Below the pieces are notes generated by a model. It ran no database searches, was not told the origin of the DNA, and was given only the letters and a program-made list of their open reading frames with translations. This document shows, piece after piece, positions 10,542-23,628 of a stretch of DNA of 64,000 bases. How positions within the stretch are numbered: the first letter of the stretch is position 1; each line of letters starts with the position of its first letter. The DNA lies in contig JAAEAF010014402.1 in the NCBI GenBank assembly GCA_011037195.1, positions 1 through 64,000 on the forward strand, in the 5' to 3' direction. Source of the stretch: Triatoma infestans. Taxonomy: Eukaryota; Arthropoda; Insecta; Hemiptera; Reduviidae. The translations under genes were made by a program, and so were the position numbers.

Positions 10542-12426
10542 AGGGCCCTACCAATACGTGTGTCTAGAGACAGGGAAGTCTCCAAAAGCGGGGATGTTAT
10601 CTCCGATGCCTTGGGAATAGAAAAGGGGAAAGAACGTTATCGTCAACAACGACCTCAGAGCATGGGCAATTACTAATAGAAAAAAATAATAGGAGGGCTG
10701 CCCAAAACGATACAGGTAGGCACATGAGCGAACATCTTTCTTTTGAAGGAAGCCATCCCTCAAGTGCCCGTCCAGATAACAGTAGACTGGGGCTGGGCGA
10801 ACCATGCTTGTGACAGGGAACAGTATTTATGATGTAGTATCTTAAACAAGGAAGTCCTGGCCATCGACAGCACAACGATTACTATCACTATAGCACAATT
10901 AAATATCCACTTATGACGGTGGATATTAGTAAGCAAATAGTAGAGAAGTTGTGCCCTCAATTCCCAACCTATAAATTCATCAAAATTATTTCTCACAAAC
11001 CTCTACTGAAAAAGGAAAGTACCTAATATTTAATTTAACTGTAAAGATGGAATTATTAAACATTCTCCAGTTTGTACTTAATGTGTATATCTCTTTAGTA
11101 AGAAACATTTGGGCTTATTTAGAATTAGTGTATTGAATAGCGGACACTTCTTAAGGTAGGCGAACCGACCGGCAACAGAACGCACCGCTACAGCCCAGGA
11201 TTGAATGCCGTAGGATTAACTGTCGGTGATGCGATCCGTTGCCGATGGGTTCGGACAAGTGCGCGCGTACCTTGAAATAAATGAAGTATTTCAGGTAGTT
11301 CCTGACAATCATTTTCTATAAAGTTTATAGTTCTATTGTATTATTTGAAGGAATTTTCTCTCCTATAATTGTAGAATACTGAAACAAATAGAAAAATAGT
11401 AATAGATATGTGAGAACTTCTTCTACTTCCAGACTTCTGAATTTTATTTAAATTATTACTAATACTGATACAATTTGTAATAATTAGGCGCAAATTACTC
11501 AATGCTTATAAAAAGCAGATTTAGTCATGAATGGTTTATCATGCTGCTAATTTTTTCATTCTAAATGTTTACTTTTCCTACCAATTAAAAATTACATTTA
11601 TTTAAAATATAAAGATAAAATCAGAAATATATTTTTAAAAAGATAAACAAATAGATGGATCGTACCATCTACAACTATTACGTTTTATTAAGCTTCATAA
11701 AAAAATTTATTTGGCTTTTTAAAAAACATCAACAATGAAAATATGCTGAGTAATATGTTAAAAAAAATCAAATAGAAAATACATAATTCAACCAAATATG
11801 TATACAATATTGAAACCAATTTAATGGTACTTATGCTAGAAACAATAAAAGTAATTTTATTTTCAATAAAGTTTGGATTGCTTAAAGTTTCATTAGGTGA
11901 ATTGCAATAAGCAAGATGTGAAAAAGTTATTAAAAGACTATGAATGATTTGAATTCTAATGTTTTAAAGTCACTTTTTTTTCTTAGGACAATAGCTGAAA
12001 TGTATTATCATTTTTCAATAGCATTTTTTATCACCTAGATTTAATGTGACAGTTTTTATTATTTTCTGAGTGGAAAGATTTTTATTAGAAACATTTATTG
12101 CCAAACTAGATTCCTATTTTAATAGGCTTTAAAATTCTATTAAAATCCTATTTTCTAAAATAGTCTTTTTATCAGACTACTTTATATACAAGATATGAAT
12201 ACATATATCGAAATGAATACTGAATTGTAAGGCAGAAATTATAAGGTAACTGCCCTTTTTGAAGCTTGAAGATTTGCTCCTCTATCTACATATCTTATTC
12301 AAGAATAGTTACCCAATTCTTGCTTACAATTAAAATACATCAAAATTATGCCAACATTTCGAAGAGAACTCACAAAACTGTATTCTTAAATAAAAAACTA
12401 TTAATGTATTATATAGTTTAGAAAAT
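10542..12426. other. Intergenic DNA before S2P
   Basis: The part at 10542-10900 is GC-balanced and probably transposon-derived, but no motif is recognised. A GC-rich hairpin-forming island lies at about 11150-11275. The remainder, which includes the 3' flank of S2P, is very AT-rich with no coding signal. Confidence 0.45.
11150..11275. repeat. GC-rich island with inverted repeat
   Basis: GGCAACAGAACGCACC near 11170 is an imperfect reverse complement of GGTGATGCGATCCGTTGCC near 11227. Surrounding DNA is over 70% AT, so this 125-bp island stands out. It has no long ORF and no tRNA boxes. Confidence 0.4.
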
Positions 12427-15400
12427 CTAGGTAACTGTAAAAATCATAACAACTAAATATATAATTAACATGGCTGAACCAAATATTGTAATGCACAATG
12501 AAACTGCATGCCTTACACTTGCAATAGGAACTTTTTTAATTAATACCAATTCCGTTACTGCACGTATTATATACTGGCCATCAAAATAGAAACAAGGTAT
12601 TATATTGACAATGGCAAAACCAAATGAAAATATTGTTATAAAATGGCATAATTTTGTTATAGCATCTGGTATAGAAGATGGTAGATATTTATAAATACTG
12701 ATAAAGTCAGTAGTTTTTACTGAATGATAGACCTCAACTGGACTACCTAGAAATATAACGGTTTTACCAATGGCCCTGTAGATTCGTATTAATTTTGTAG
12801 AATTCTCTAATGATGGTTTGAAACAATGCAATGATGGTGGGCAATCACCATGTTTAGAACATGGACCGGATGATAATTCCACAACTGATCTAGCATGGAG
12901 ACATGAATGTTGCGGCAATGGTAACGGTTCAGTTTCACTACCAATGTATTCAAAACAGATATCTTGACCATCTGTATCACCGCAACAATCGATCGCCGTT
13001 TCAGACACATGTTTTGCTGAAAAAATAAAAACTATATAAAAGAAATGTCAGTTGCAATGAGGCAAAAATCAATACTATTGGCAAGTATAATTAGATTTAA
13101 GGGAAAAAAAGGTAATTACCGAAAATTCTAATCTATTACTCATATCTATTTTGTATGATAAAAGGATCGATCCTACTATCCCATTTTAAAGCTGGCCCCC
13201 AAAAAACGTTTTATTATAGACGGATGCTTCTATCACAGAATGCCTGCGTCCAAGGTTTCACCATAAAGTGCCCACTCGGCATTCTTATTCAAGCAATTTA
13301 AGGATAGTTGGGAGATGCGCAGACCAACTGGTAAAAGTCTGAAGTGTAGAGGGAAAGCCAAATCCACTGCGATCTAAAAGATTTTGGTTCCCTTGGGTGA
13401 CGTGTTTTTATATAGAATGCAGTCGTCTATTAATTGTATAGTAAGTGTGAGTCAGTATATGTGATGGTGAGCTAACCCAACTACTTGCAGATGACTCGCT
13501 GCGTGTAAAACAAATGAACCAAGAAATGGAGAGGGAAATATGGAAGAAGTTGGATCTTGCCAGAACCTGGAGAATCTGACACTCTTCAGAAGTGCAATAC
13601 GAACCTCACTTCCCTAGAACCAAGAAATGAATTTAGAATTTAATTCCAGTATTGTTGGTATGATTGCTAAATATTAATTAAGCATTTCTTTCCTACTTTA
13701 ACCAGCTAGTATTTAAATCTCCCTCAAACCATTTTAAATTCAACATTCTCTATTTTTGATGGATATATTTAAATCATTTTTCTTTCCCCAATTACTCAAT
13801 TGAAGTCCAAATAAAACGCACTATTCACTTTTGAAGCCATTTTTTTTATAAATTAGGCCATTCAAAGATGCCATACAATATGATGGAATAAAAAAGTGTG
13901 GAGATACCTACCTTCTTTATGGTTTACAAACTCTGCAGCTGTTGACGAAACTCATGGCTAATTTTAACAATTAAAAGTTTCAGTTTTCAAAGAACCTTTC
14001 CCAACAATGCATTTAATTTAAAAATATGAATTACCTGGTACACTTTCGTCATGTTCCTTAATAAAACTATCGGGAATACAAAAACCAACATTAGATTCGT
14101 GGAGATTTTGGACTAAGCATTCTTGCCAGCTCGTTATACCTCTTACTGGACAGTAATTTATTTGAGTTATTTTATCACCTTCAATTAAACCACCTTCTCC
14201 AGAAATTGAGGACCCCTACAAAGTATTTAATAAAGACAAATTATTTCCCATTAAGCCTATCTAAACATTTATTAAATATCTCATAAACTTAAAAATAAAC
14301 ATTAACATACCTTTTTTATAGATTTCACTTGTACTCCAGTGCCAAATTCAAAAAATGGGTAAAACAACCATGGCAAAGTGGTTGCGATTATGGCAGCTAT
14401 TATCGCTAAAAATATATTATGCCAAACACCAGCACACAACACTCTCAGTTGTTTTATCGGCGGTAATGAATCAAACTGGTCCAGATGTGTAACCACCAGA
14501 GGTATGATAAAAAACAAAGTTGTGCTAAAGCCAGCTAAGTGTATATCTTCTCTAAAACAAAGAATATATTTTGGCTATAATTTAATACAAGACAGAACAA
14601 AAATATTTATTTTTTATTGTCTTCTCCAGTATTTCAATTAATTTTTCTAGTTTTTTCCTTTAATAGTTACCAATTTAGGTTTTATGCAAAAACAGCATCG
14701 CAGTTATGAGAGTCTCAGTTAGGTCTAAGATAATGAATCTTTGTTAGGGAAATGACTTTAACAAATAATTATGAAACCGATGTTTCATAGAAAAAAATTT
14801 TTGAAGCCCACAGGCAGATGAACTTCACTAAATATCAACAGTGAATTTTATAAAATAATTAAAAACCAAATTAGAAAAAAGGAGTAAATACCTCACAGCT
14901 GCCATTGCATGACCGATTTCATGGGCTATACTGGAAATAAGGAGAGTAGTTATATAATATCCTAAATCCGATGCAGGAAGATTCCAGCCTGGTACCTTGG
15001 AATCATTAGTATGTATTAATCTCAAGTTAAACACTTTTAACTATATCGCAATAAAAAAACTAATCTTACCAGAGGTTCCACTAACAGTACACCCCTTTCT
15101 TCTTGAAAAGAATTTTTCATAGATACTACTATAGTATGAATGACTAGATATATAGCAATTGGCATGATTGCTATTGATATCCAGGTTCCTGCTGAAAACC
15201 AAGCCAATTGCAATTTCGGTCGTTTTGTACCCCATTTTTGGATCTGTCTATTGAAAGTTGTTGTAAACCAATTTATCCTTAATGGAAGTATTTGCAAGCC
15301 AGTATTATTCAGGAAGTATAAATAAGGGTAATGTGAGCAACTCTGAAACAATAACTAATAATAAATAACCAATGTCCCATGATAACAGAATCACAAGCCA

Positions 15401-15535
15401 AAATTTAATTAAGTACAAAGCATATGCATATGTATAAAACTTTACACTCACTTTAAAAAGAATATCGAAAAATAGAAGCGATAAATGTATAATGATTGCT
15501 CCTAGAAGAAATAAATATAAATCATCCATTTCCAT
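12427..15535 (-). CDS. MBTPS2: Site-2 protease (S2P, membrane-bound zinc metalloprotease), complete
   Basis: Six exons in one frame: 15535-15452, 15342-15070, 15040-14892, 14551-14311, 14215-14035 and 13016-12427, with GT-AG introns and about 505 residues (the human protein has 519). S2P cleaves membrane-bound transcription factors such as SREBP and ATF6 within the Golgi membrane, after S1P. The zinc-binding HEIGH is at residues 159-163, and the third zinc ligand region (IIPCFYFDGQY) has FDG near 454-456. Both sit in hydrophobic segments. A hydrophobic N-terminal anchor (LYLFLLGAIIIHLSLLFF) and a cysteine-rich loop between the active-site halves fit the family. The serine-rich insert of the mammalian enzyme is absent. 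No lesions are seen, so the gene looks functional. Confidence 0.92.
13017..14034 (-). other. Last intron of S2P with a GC-richer insert
   Basis: The intron runs between exons 5 and 6 of S2P. A block at about 13160-13640 is more GC-balanced than its flanks and has short gag- or RT-like open stretches on the plus strand (for example WRGKYGRSWILPEPGE). It is probably an old retroelement fragment, but no diagnostic motif remains. Confidence 0.35.
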
Positions 15536-16726
15536 TTAACATGATGATAATTACATACATCACTAACTGATTTGAACGTATTATGAAATAAAAACAAACT
15601 AAAATAAGATAATGTTACTATCGGTTATAAAGAGATAAATTGGTTTCTTTCACTACTCAGGTGTCCCGACTTTTACGTCATCAGTCAATCTTTATATCAA
15701 CAATGAAAAGAAAAAAAACATTTTTTCTTAACCACTGTATTCAATTAAAAGTTCTCAGTAATGAAGCTAAGAAAGCATTATTCCCATAATTCCTTAGGCA
15801 TATAACCTTCCAAAGAATTCAGCTGACAGGTTACTTAGAAATGAATTTAAATACAAATACATGACAGTGACATACCCAACCATAACGTGATTTCTAAATT
15901 GCAAACAATTTTTCTGAAAACACTTGGTTTCAAGTTCTTCACTTCTTAATTTAATCATATTAGGATATCAATATGTAAAAAAATGAAGGCTTATGGGGGA
16001 AGAATGATAAATGTGTCTACGGATAAAACGGAATTAAATTCAATTTGTTCGATTTATGAATATTAATAAGTCGATCAGACTAGTAATTTTTAAAAATGTA
16101 AGCCCATATATTATGTTACATTCTTTTATAATATGGTAATCCATATTAAAGTCACTAATTCGAAGAAATATGTTTGAAATATCTACATTTTTTAGAACTA
16201 TCGGGAATACAAAAACTAGTACTCTTATTGTACTAATTTTTTTTTTGCTACAGAGTTCATTAGCGGTTTTTTTTTCTAATGCCAGTGTTCTATCACTTAT
16301 ATAATATTATATTTTTGGCATTGACTGCCGTTTCAGAGCCATTACATTAAATGCATTGTTAGATTTCCTACTTGGATAAAATAGATTAACTATCACGACT
16401 AAAATTATCTCTATATTCTATATCTACTATCGGGATTAATTATCTCGGCGAATCTAACAATGTTCTTTAAATTTGGAATGCTGACTGCTATTTATTTAAG
16501 CAATTACTTTTATGTGAAACATTGTTTTTGGGTGGTTCTGAGAGATTTGTAAGTTAGAATTGATAAACTTCAAGATTTACTTGGGGCCGAAGAAGCGTAT
16601 CATATAAAATTATCACAATAGATAGTCAGTCCTTTGAATAAATTTGTAACATAAAAAATTGACTTTAAAATTAATAATAATTAAAACACAAAGATCATCA
16701 TAAATAAGGTAAAAACACCAACTTAT
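15536..16726. other. Intergenic AT-rich DNA upstream of S2P
   Basis: Presumably holds the S2P promoter on the minus strand just beyond 15536. I see no TATA box or other site I could defend, and no coding region. Confidence 0.45.
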
Positions 16727-18130
16727 TTTGTTTTTTTTGTTTTTTTTTTAGGTAAAAACACTATTTTCTCGTGTAGGAACCTCACCCACCAAAAAACAAT
16801 TCGCCCCGTCGGAGAGCCTGACCCGGAACCGTCACATTACTTCAGATCAGGACCTCATTCCTTAGCCCTCCCGGGCAGACTCCTGCCCATCATGAACACT
16901 GAATCCCCATTTTTTTCTAGCTTCCCTAATGCGCCTGTGTATGCCCCCTTTTTTCTCATAAAACCTCTCGATAAAATGTACCATCCTTTTCCAATTCTGC
17001 TCATCCGCCTACAACATCTTTCCTATAATTTCCTTCGGTAATACCACCTACCCTATAGGCACCTCATTTCCCTACCTCGTCACTCAAGCAAAATATAATT
17101 GAAGATTATATTGCTTCGTCGATCGTATCGATACAATATGAGCAACCCGGTTCCGCTGCAACATCCACCCTCCGGAGATACTCCAAAAAGCAGCTATACT
17201 TACTCAGTACCTCCAATCCAACCTTCAGTAAAATCAGTGCCTCAGGTAAAATCCCCTTTCCATGCCTGCATAATACCCCTAGTTTAATTTCCGTCATTAG
17301 CCTCGCGGTCGATCGTCTCCAGGTTTCCCCTTATCCTTGGCATCTCACTCTCCTTTTTGCAACTTCCTTGCTTATTTCATAGGTTATTTCTTTTCTTCTG
17401 CCCGTGTAGCCACAATACTTATCGCCCTCCTTCGCTGTATCTGCACTATTTTCGTCTCATAACTGCACTGTGACATTAACTCTCTGCCTGCTCGCCTAGT
17501 ACCCCGACATTTGCCATCAGCCTACACGAGGCCATAACTCCTCTCGATGTCTGCTCCACAGCCCTTCACATATGTTCTTTGTAGCTAAATCTCCTCCCGC
17601 CATAACCCTCAAGTTCCTAGTCTCGGGTTTAGCCCAGGTGCCCTCCTCCCCTTTCTTTATTCTACATTCTGTTTCGCTTCAGATAGTATAACTACCTCTG
17701 TTTTAGTTAGCGCCAAGCTTAAGCCCCTGCCTAATCTACGCTCCTACGCGCCTCATAACTCGGTTCAACCTAATTTGTGTCAGTCTACATTCTTAACTGA
17801 AATTAACACCGCCATATCAACTTCAAACGCATCTAGAAACGCATCCTTCTGGCATTTCTTCCCTGAAAAGTCCATCATAGACTAGATTTCACAAACCGGT
17901 CTGGGAATCGATCAGCTCCAGTCACATTCATGATCCGCTCTAATCCATAGGTTGTTCTGTTTCATATCTAAACATTCCAATCTTCAGATAGTCATCTATT
18001 ATTCTCAATAGTTACTCACGGAGGTTAGTACCATCACATATCTTTCCATCTGGCCGTATTAGAAGACATCAAAAATAACAAGAAGGACACACCTTCTACA
18101 GTGCTCGCTGAACACCCTCCTAATTAACAC
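16727..18130 (-). mobile_element. R1-clade non-LTR retrotransposon, degraded, minus strand
   Basis: Read on the minus strand, segments match the R1-type layout in order. A thumb-like segment with GLKLALTKTEVVI is near 17720, and SRLMANVG, shared with the copy at 4845, is near 17540. The C-terminal piece LPKEIIGKML...NWKRMVHFIERFYEKKGG is near 17040-16950. An A-rich tail, read as T-rich on the plus strand at 16725-16752, marks the 3' end. Many stops and frameshifts are present. It abuts the 5' LTR of the next element. Confidence 0.6.
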
Positions 18131-18137
18131 ATTATAC

Positions 18138-18306
18138 AGTTAGGATAAGGTAATATAATTAGGTAATTAGAAAAGGTTAGGAGAGAGACTAATGTAGATA
18201 GATGTGGGTAGGAAACTGAATGTTATATCTGTTTAATTTGTATAGTGCGCATTTTATCATATAAAATAAACTGTTTTGAGTTTGTTTTGGATTATTCATT
18301 GCAACA
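18138..18306 (+). repeat. 5' LTR of the Gmr1-like element
   Basis: Matches 27624-28109 once the palindromic insert there is removed. It ends in GCAACA, followed at once by the putative primer-binding site. The first bases are degraded (CAGTTAGG against TGTTAGGG in the 3' copy). Confidence 0.75.
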
Positions 18307-18508
18307 ATTGGGGACGGCTCCAAAATTGTATTATATCAGTTTTGTTTGGGTGAGTACAATTAAAGAAAGTGTCTTTTGATTTAACTAATTTCAGTCTTCT
18401 ACTTCTATAGAATTATTAAATGATGCTAAAAAGATGATTTATTAGTATTTGTTAAACTTATAATGTACAATGTAGGTACCTGATGTAAAATTGTTTGTAC
18501 GCAAGAAC

Positions 18509-19125
18509 ATGTTTGACGAAAAGGTTTTAACTATTTTTGAATGTGAAAGTAATTTAAAGGAACAAGATTGTTTGAGTAAAAAAAAATATGGAAGTATATC
18601 GTCTGCAATTTGAGCTTCAAATGGACAAGATACAATTGAGATTAAATGAATTAGATGTAAGTAATAATATTAAAGCTTTGAAACCAGTCACTGACTTTGA
18701 TGTTCCTAAATATATTAAATTAGTGCCACCCTTTCAGGAACAAGATGTAGGCAAGTATTTTCTTCAATTTGAAATTAGCTTAAATTGGCCTCAACAGTAC
18801 TGGACATTTCTTTTACAAAGTGTTAAGGTAAGGCCGCGCCATTTATTCACAACTTTCTGTCGAACAAATTTCTTAAGAGATTGTGAAAGAATTTATTTTA
18901 AAGGTCTATGAACTAGTTCTTGAGGCGTATAGGCAGAAGTCAGGAATTTCAAAAAAACTAATAGTCAAACTTTAATGAGATCTAGTGAAAAAGAACAATT
19001 GTTTGACAGGTGGTGTGCCTCGACTGGTTTGAGAGGTGATTTTGATAAATTGAAACAGCTGATTTTAATTGAGGAATTCAAGACTTGTATTGATTTTTTT
19101 TTAAATTGCGTTAATTTTTAGAAGA
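18509..19125 (+). pseudogene. gag of the Gmr1-like element
   Basis: A capsid-like ORF begins with Met at 18509, shifts frame at a run of nine A residues near 18580 and continues as a long frame to 18911. It includes LVPPFQEQDVGKYFLQFE and NWPQQYWTFLLQS. After another shift come AYRQK and EKEQLFDRWCASTGL to about 19120. This SCAN-like gag layout is known from several Gypsy groups. Frameshifts and stops make it a pseudogene. Confidence 0.7.
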
Positions 19126-19439
19126 AAAGCAAGTTACAAATGTAGAAATGGCCTCTAGGTCTAGCCCACAGTAAGAATGATCATTTTTCAAACCCCGTCA
19201 ATAGAATTTCTAGCCCGATTAATTAAATAGCCAAAATTATTTTTCTCAAATCACTTGCAATTATTGCAAGAAAGCTGGGTGAATTATCTCAGTGTGGTAA
19301 ATTAAAAAAGAAACAGAGTGATTATTCAAAACCTTCAGCTTTTATTTATAATTCCAACAGTCAATCAATGAGGTCAGAATCTTTAATGAAAAGTTATGAA
19401 CCATTTATATCAAACGGATGTGTCTGGGTTACTTGTGAC

Positions 19440-19655
19440 AATAATAGTAATATTCTAATAAAAATTTTAAGGGACACAGTCATTGATATTGTCTAACGTT
19501 CTTCCTCCATTTGGTGAAACTTCTGCCAAAACCTGCGTTCTGATTCAAGGAGTTTCTGGCGAATTTATGACTGCCCCCATTCGAACGGTTTACCTTACAT
19601 CTGACCTTGTTAATGACCCTGTAACTGTCGGTGTTATAAACTTCTAGCCCTTTCC
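19440..19655 (+). pseudogene. Protease region of the Gmr1-like element, first half
   Basis: The ILRDT motif near 19465 marks the aspartic protease; the usual Gly after DT is replaced by Val. VLPPFGETSAKTCVLIQGV and APIRTVYLTSDLVNDPVTVG follow in shifted frames. The reading is cut at GCCCTTTCC (19647-19655), where the R1-clade element inserted, and resumes at 23880. Confidence 0.65.
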
Positions 19656-20071
19656 TGGGGGCCCCGCGCCCCTCGCTTGATATTGTTGAGCTATTATAAA
19701 ACTTCTTTACAAGAAAGTTCTATATTTTAGAGTGATTATTGATAAGTGTCTTGAACTTTCTGAGTTTGACGAGCCATAAACGGCAGTGTACAGCTTTGTG
19801 GCTTTCTGTTCAGCGAGTGGTCTCCTGCGTCCACGTTCGCCGGGGCTGGACACCAGACGGAGTTTTGGAAGTTGTAGGTGCACCATTTCCGTCTGGGCTA
19901 AAGGGAGAACAACACTTGTTGAAGGGGATGGAGGCACCCAACCGCTCTTTTCCGAGCGAGGGCGTAAGCTTCGGCTTGAGCCCATTGTAAATATTGTATA
20001 TAGTAGTTAGTAGACATAGTTAAGTGTTTTACTTAACTTTACCTAGTAGTATTAGTGAAGTAAAATTAAGT

Positions 20072-21480
20072 ATGACGAGCACACCGACGAACGCTAGACT
20101 GTCTAGTCCGTTCTCGGATATCGAAGGGACACCACCTAGCCTAAAAAGCATGACTGGTAGTCTTCGAAGAAAATTATTTGCTGACGAGCAAAAAAAAGTT
20201 GCTACATGTTCGACGGTGGTCAAACAGACCACTAGTGACGTGTTAGTGAATACTGCCGAGTCCAACGAACCCGAGAACCAAAATCATAACCGCAGTGAGG
20301 GTGGTAGCACCACAGGGTATGTGACCGGTGACCCCTTCCTCAGAGCAAGTAAGATAGAGCTCTCGAGTTGATACAATATTGCCAGGACCCGAGCGTACAG
20401 ATAAATAAGACAAACACCTTGTTTATCATCAAAAAAGTAAAGGAAGTAACGGCCCTCGTAAGTGAGATGGTCATCCGCGTCGCCATTGAGGGCCCACTCG
20501 CTGCGGCCACCACTGAGACAGCCAAAAAGCAGCAGGCCTTGGAGACGCGGTTCTCTGTATATTAGAGAATGCCGACCAAATCAAGGCAGATACAACAAAG
20601 CTGTCCGTGAATCCGCGCGAGGCCGCCCATAAGCCGGTTGAGGTCAGCAGTGGCACTGACGGAAAACAAGTAAACACCGCGAAACCCGCACCTGTAAGTT
20701 CTTATGCGGGAGTGGTGTCAAAAGGAAGCCGGCCTGAAGGAAAGCAGGCTAAATTAAAAAGTAATAAAAAGGTCTGAAAAATAAAAAGAATAAACAGCCT
20801 GAAAGGCAGGCAGCGAAAAAACCACTGCCTCAAAAAAAGCATGTGGTTGTAATCAAGCTACAAGATGATAAGGCAGTAGAGAACAGCGATCAGACGAAGG
20901 AAATGCTCAAGAGACGTCTAAATCCTTCTGAGGAAAGTTGGCAAGTCGTGTCCCTCCGACGAGCCAGAAACAAGACCTTCTTTGTAGAAACAGGAGGCCC
21001 TGAGCAGGCGCATGCCCTACTGAATAATTAAAAGTTGAGGTGTGCTGGCCTCCAGGCTGAGATGCCTAAGAAAAGGCTTCCAAAAATGATAATTTTCGAT
21101 GTGCCAAGCGACCTAAATGAGGCGCGAATAGCGAAAGCGATATATGAACAAAACTTCGGATCGGTATTGCCGAAACCTGAATTCCAGGACTTTAGAGTGT
21201 TGGCCAAGTCAGGTGTGAGCAAAAACGGGTCGCAAAACTGGGTAGTAGAAGTAACGCCAAAATGCGTGAACTTCTACTAAAAGGAACCCTGAGAAGGGCA
21301 GGGTATATATAGAGTGGAATCGCTGTAAGGTGATGGACCACAGACAGACAGGCATCTCGCTGCTACAAGTGTCAAGTGTATGGGCACGAGGGTCTTGAAA
21401 GGTACTCAGTCAAACATGCTGACTGGGAAAGATATAAGACCCTCTTCCAGCGAGTAATTATCCCATACATGCCCAAGGGG
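20072..21480 (+). pseudogene. ORF1 (gag-like) of the nested R1-clade element
   Basis: A start Met at 20072 opens a basic, Ser/Thr-rich protein. After frame breaks an RNA-binding-type region follows at 20843-21280, with VVIKLQDDKAVEN, VVSLRRARNKTFFVETGG and LPKMIIFDVPSDLNEARIAKA. Then comes one CCHC-like knuckle near 21350-21400 (CYKCQVYGHEGLERY), whose last Cys is Tyr. R1-type ORF1 proteins normally have three knuckles. Confidence 0.6.
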
Positions 21481-21586
21481 ATACCATTGCTGGTGTCGAT
21501 ATGGCGGTCACGGAGCTGACTGAGGCAATAGCAGGAGGAAATGGGGAGGCATTAAATAAAATACCCACTATTCGCATGCGCCGTGT

Positions 21587-23628
21587 TCCTTGATGGACAC
21601 GGGAGCTAACAGCAGCCAAAAAAGAAGTAGCTAGGAAGCGAAGACGGTACCAACGGGAACCGAATGAGGAATCCCGTCAAAGATATTTAGATGAATATCG
21701 GGGGCCCGAAGGCAGTATAAAAAGATGGTGTCGCAGGCCAAGACCTCAAGCTGGCGGGAGTTCGTGGAGTCATAGGGCAATAGAGATCCATGGGGTATTG
21801 TGTACAAGGTGCAGTCAAGTAAGATGAAGGCAGACCTGATATTAGCAAGTCTAAATATAGTATCGGGTGCTGGTCCTGGAAAGAGTCAACTCAGCATTTA
21901 TTGAAAGTACTCCTCCCTGAGGATAACCCTCTGGACGACACTCAGTTGCAAAGAAGTCGTCGCGAAGCAGCCTATGAGTCACCCGCACTGGATGAGTCCA
22001 TTACTGAATTCGATATATACGATGTTCAGTTTGTTATTGGCGAAATAAAGAATAAGAAGACTCCAGGAATGGATGTGATAAATTGAGAAATAGTCGGGAA
22101 AAATGAGGACGTTCTAAGCCAGTATCTGCTTGACCTTTCAATGGATGCCTGAGACTGGGATATTTTCCCAGTCAATGGAAAACAGAACTTGTTAAAGTGT
22201 TGTATAAAGGTGGAAACAAGCCCATCGATGATGCAAAGTCGTATCGATTGATACAACTCCTGCCCGCTTTTGGGAAACTGCTGGAAAAACTGATTATAAT
22301 GAGATTGAAAAGCTTTATTAGTTTCAGTCCCAGTCAGTATGGTTTTGTATCGGGTAAATCGACGACAGATGCGATATCTAAAATCCTGGAACTGGTGCGT
22401 GGCAGTGGGCACAAATACGTCCTCACAGTTTTCCTGGACATAGCTGGGGCCTTTGATAATGTATGGTGGCCGATTGTTTTGGAGTCACTCAGAAGAAGAG
22501 ATTGTCCACCAAATCTTCTGAAATTGATTCAAAGCTACTTCACCCAAAGGGTGGCGATGCTAGTGACTCAAGCCGGCGAGATTTCAAGGCCAGTAACTAA
22601 AGGTTGTCCGCTGGGCCCGTTGGTGGGCCCGTTCCTGTGGAACCTGGTTATGGATGAATTGTTAGAGCATGTTGAGAATATGGATTACTGTGATTCGATT
22701 ACATACGCTGATGACCTTGCAATAGTCGTCCATGGTGATTCTCGTCGGGAGTTAGAAGAGCGTGCTAGCGCTGTAGTGACCCGAATAAAGAACTGGTGTC
22801 AAGGGGAGAAGCTTCAGATTTCGTTCGAGAAGTCTAAAGTGATGCTAATTAAAGGCAAACTTCATCCCAGTCGTCCTCCCTGGATTAGGGTGGACGATCA
22901 TAGAATAGTTTGAGTACCTGGGCGTGCTGCTGGATTGGAAGCTTTCATATTCAGTGGGTTGTCTCCAGATGTCTCAACTTGTACCAGGAATAAAAAGAGT
23001 AGCCCGTGGTGAGTGGGGGCTGAAACTGGTGTGGCCTTAACCATTTACGAGGGCGTAATAATAACGCCTGTTGGGCTGATAAGCTTGACATGCAGTCGTA
23101 CAGCGGCACTCTGTTGCGAATGCAAAGAGCCATCTTATGCTCGATAATAAGGGCCTATGCGACATCATCCACAGCCTCCTTACCGGTGGTCACTGGAGTG
23201 TTGCCGCTTGTCTCCTTGTAGAGATGAGAGCCCTTTTCCATAAGTATAAAAAACGGGTAATGATTGTCCTTGATGGTGAGGAACTGTCCAGTCAGACGCC
23301 TCCTGCTCTTGCAATGAAAAAGATCCGAGAGTACGAGATTGGGAAGTGGCAAACACGCTGGAATGAGACAGAGACAGGGAGAATCGCATATGAGTTCTTC
23401 CCAAATCTTATCACAGACTGTCGATTCGATGGCTGGAGTTATCCCAAACCGTATTTCACGGGCCACGGGGAGTTCAATTCTAAGCTCCATGAGCTGGGTT
23501 TGAAAGATTCCCCGAATTGCGAATGCGGTGAACGTGACACAGTGCATCACGTTCTCTTCCGATGTTCTCTCCTCGACGAGGCAAGAATCCATATGGAATT
23601 CAAGCTGAAAAGGAGGGGAGAGAACTAG
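21587..23628 (+). pseudogene. RT and C-terminal domain of the nested R1-clade element
   Basis: The longest piece (22197-22913, 238 codons) includes SYRLIQLLPAFGKLLEKLI, SQYGFVSGKSTTDAI, FLDIAGAFDNVWW, a GCPLGPLVGPFLWNLVMDEL block and the catalytic YADDLAIVV. A second piece (23137-23628) ends in CECGERDTVHHVLFRC, the terminal zinc-knuckle motif of the I/R1 superfamily. A stop after VDDHRIV and a frame shift separate them. The catalytic YADD is intact but the ORF is broken. Confidence 0.75.
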
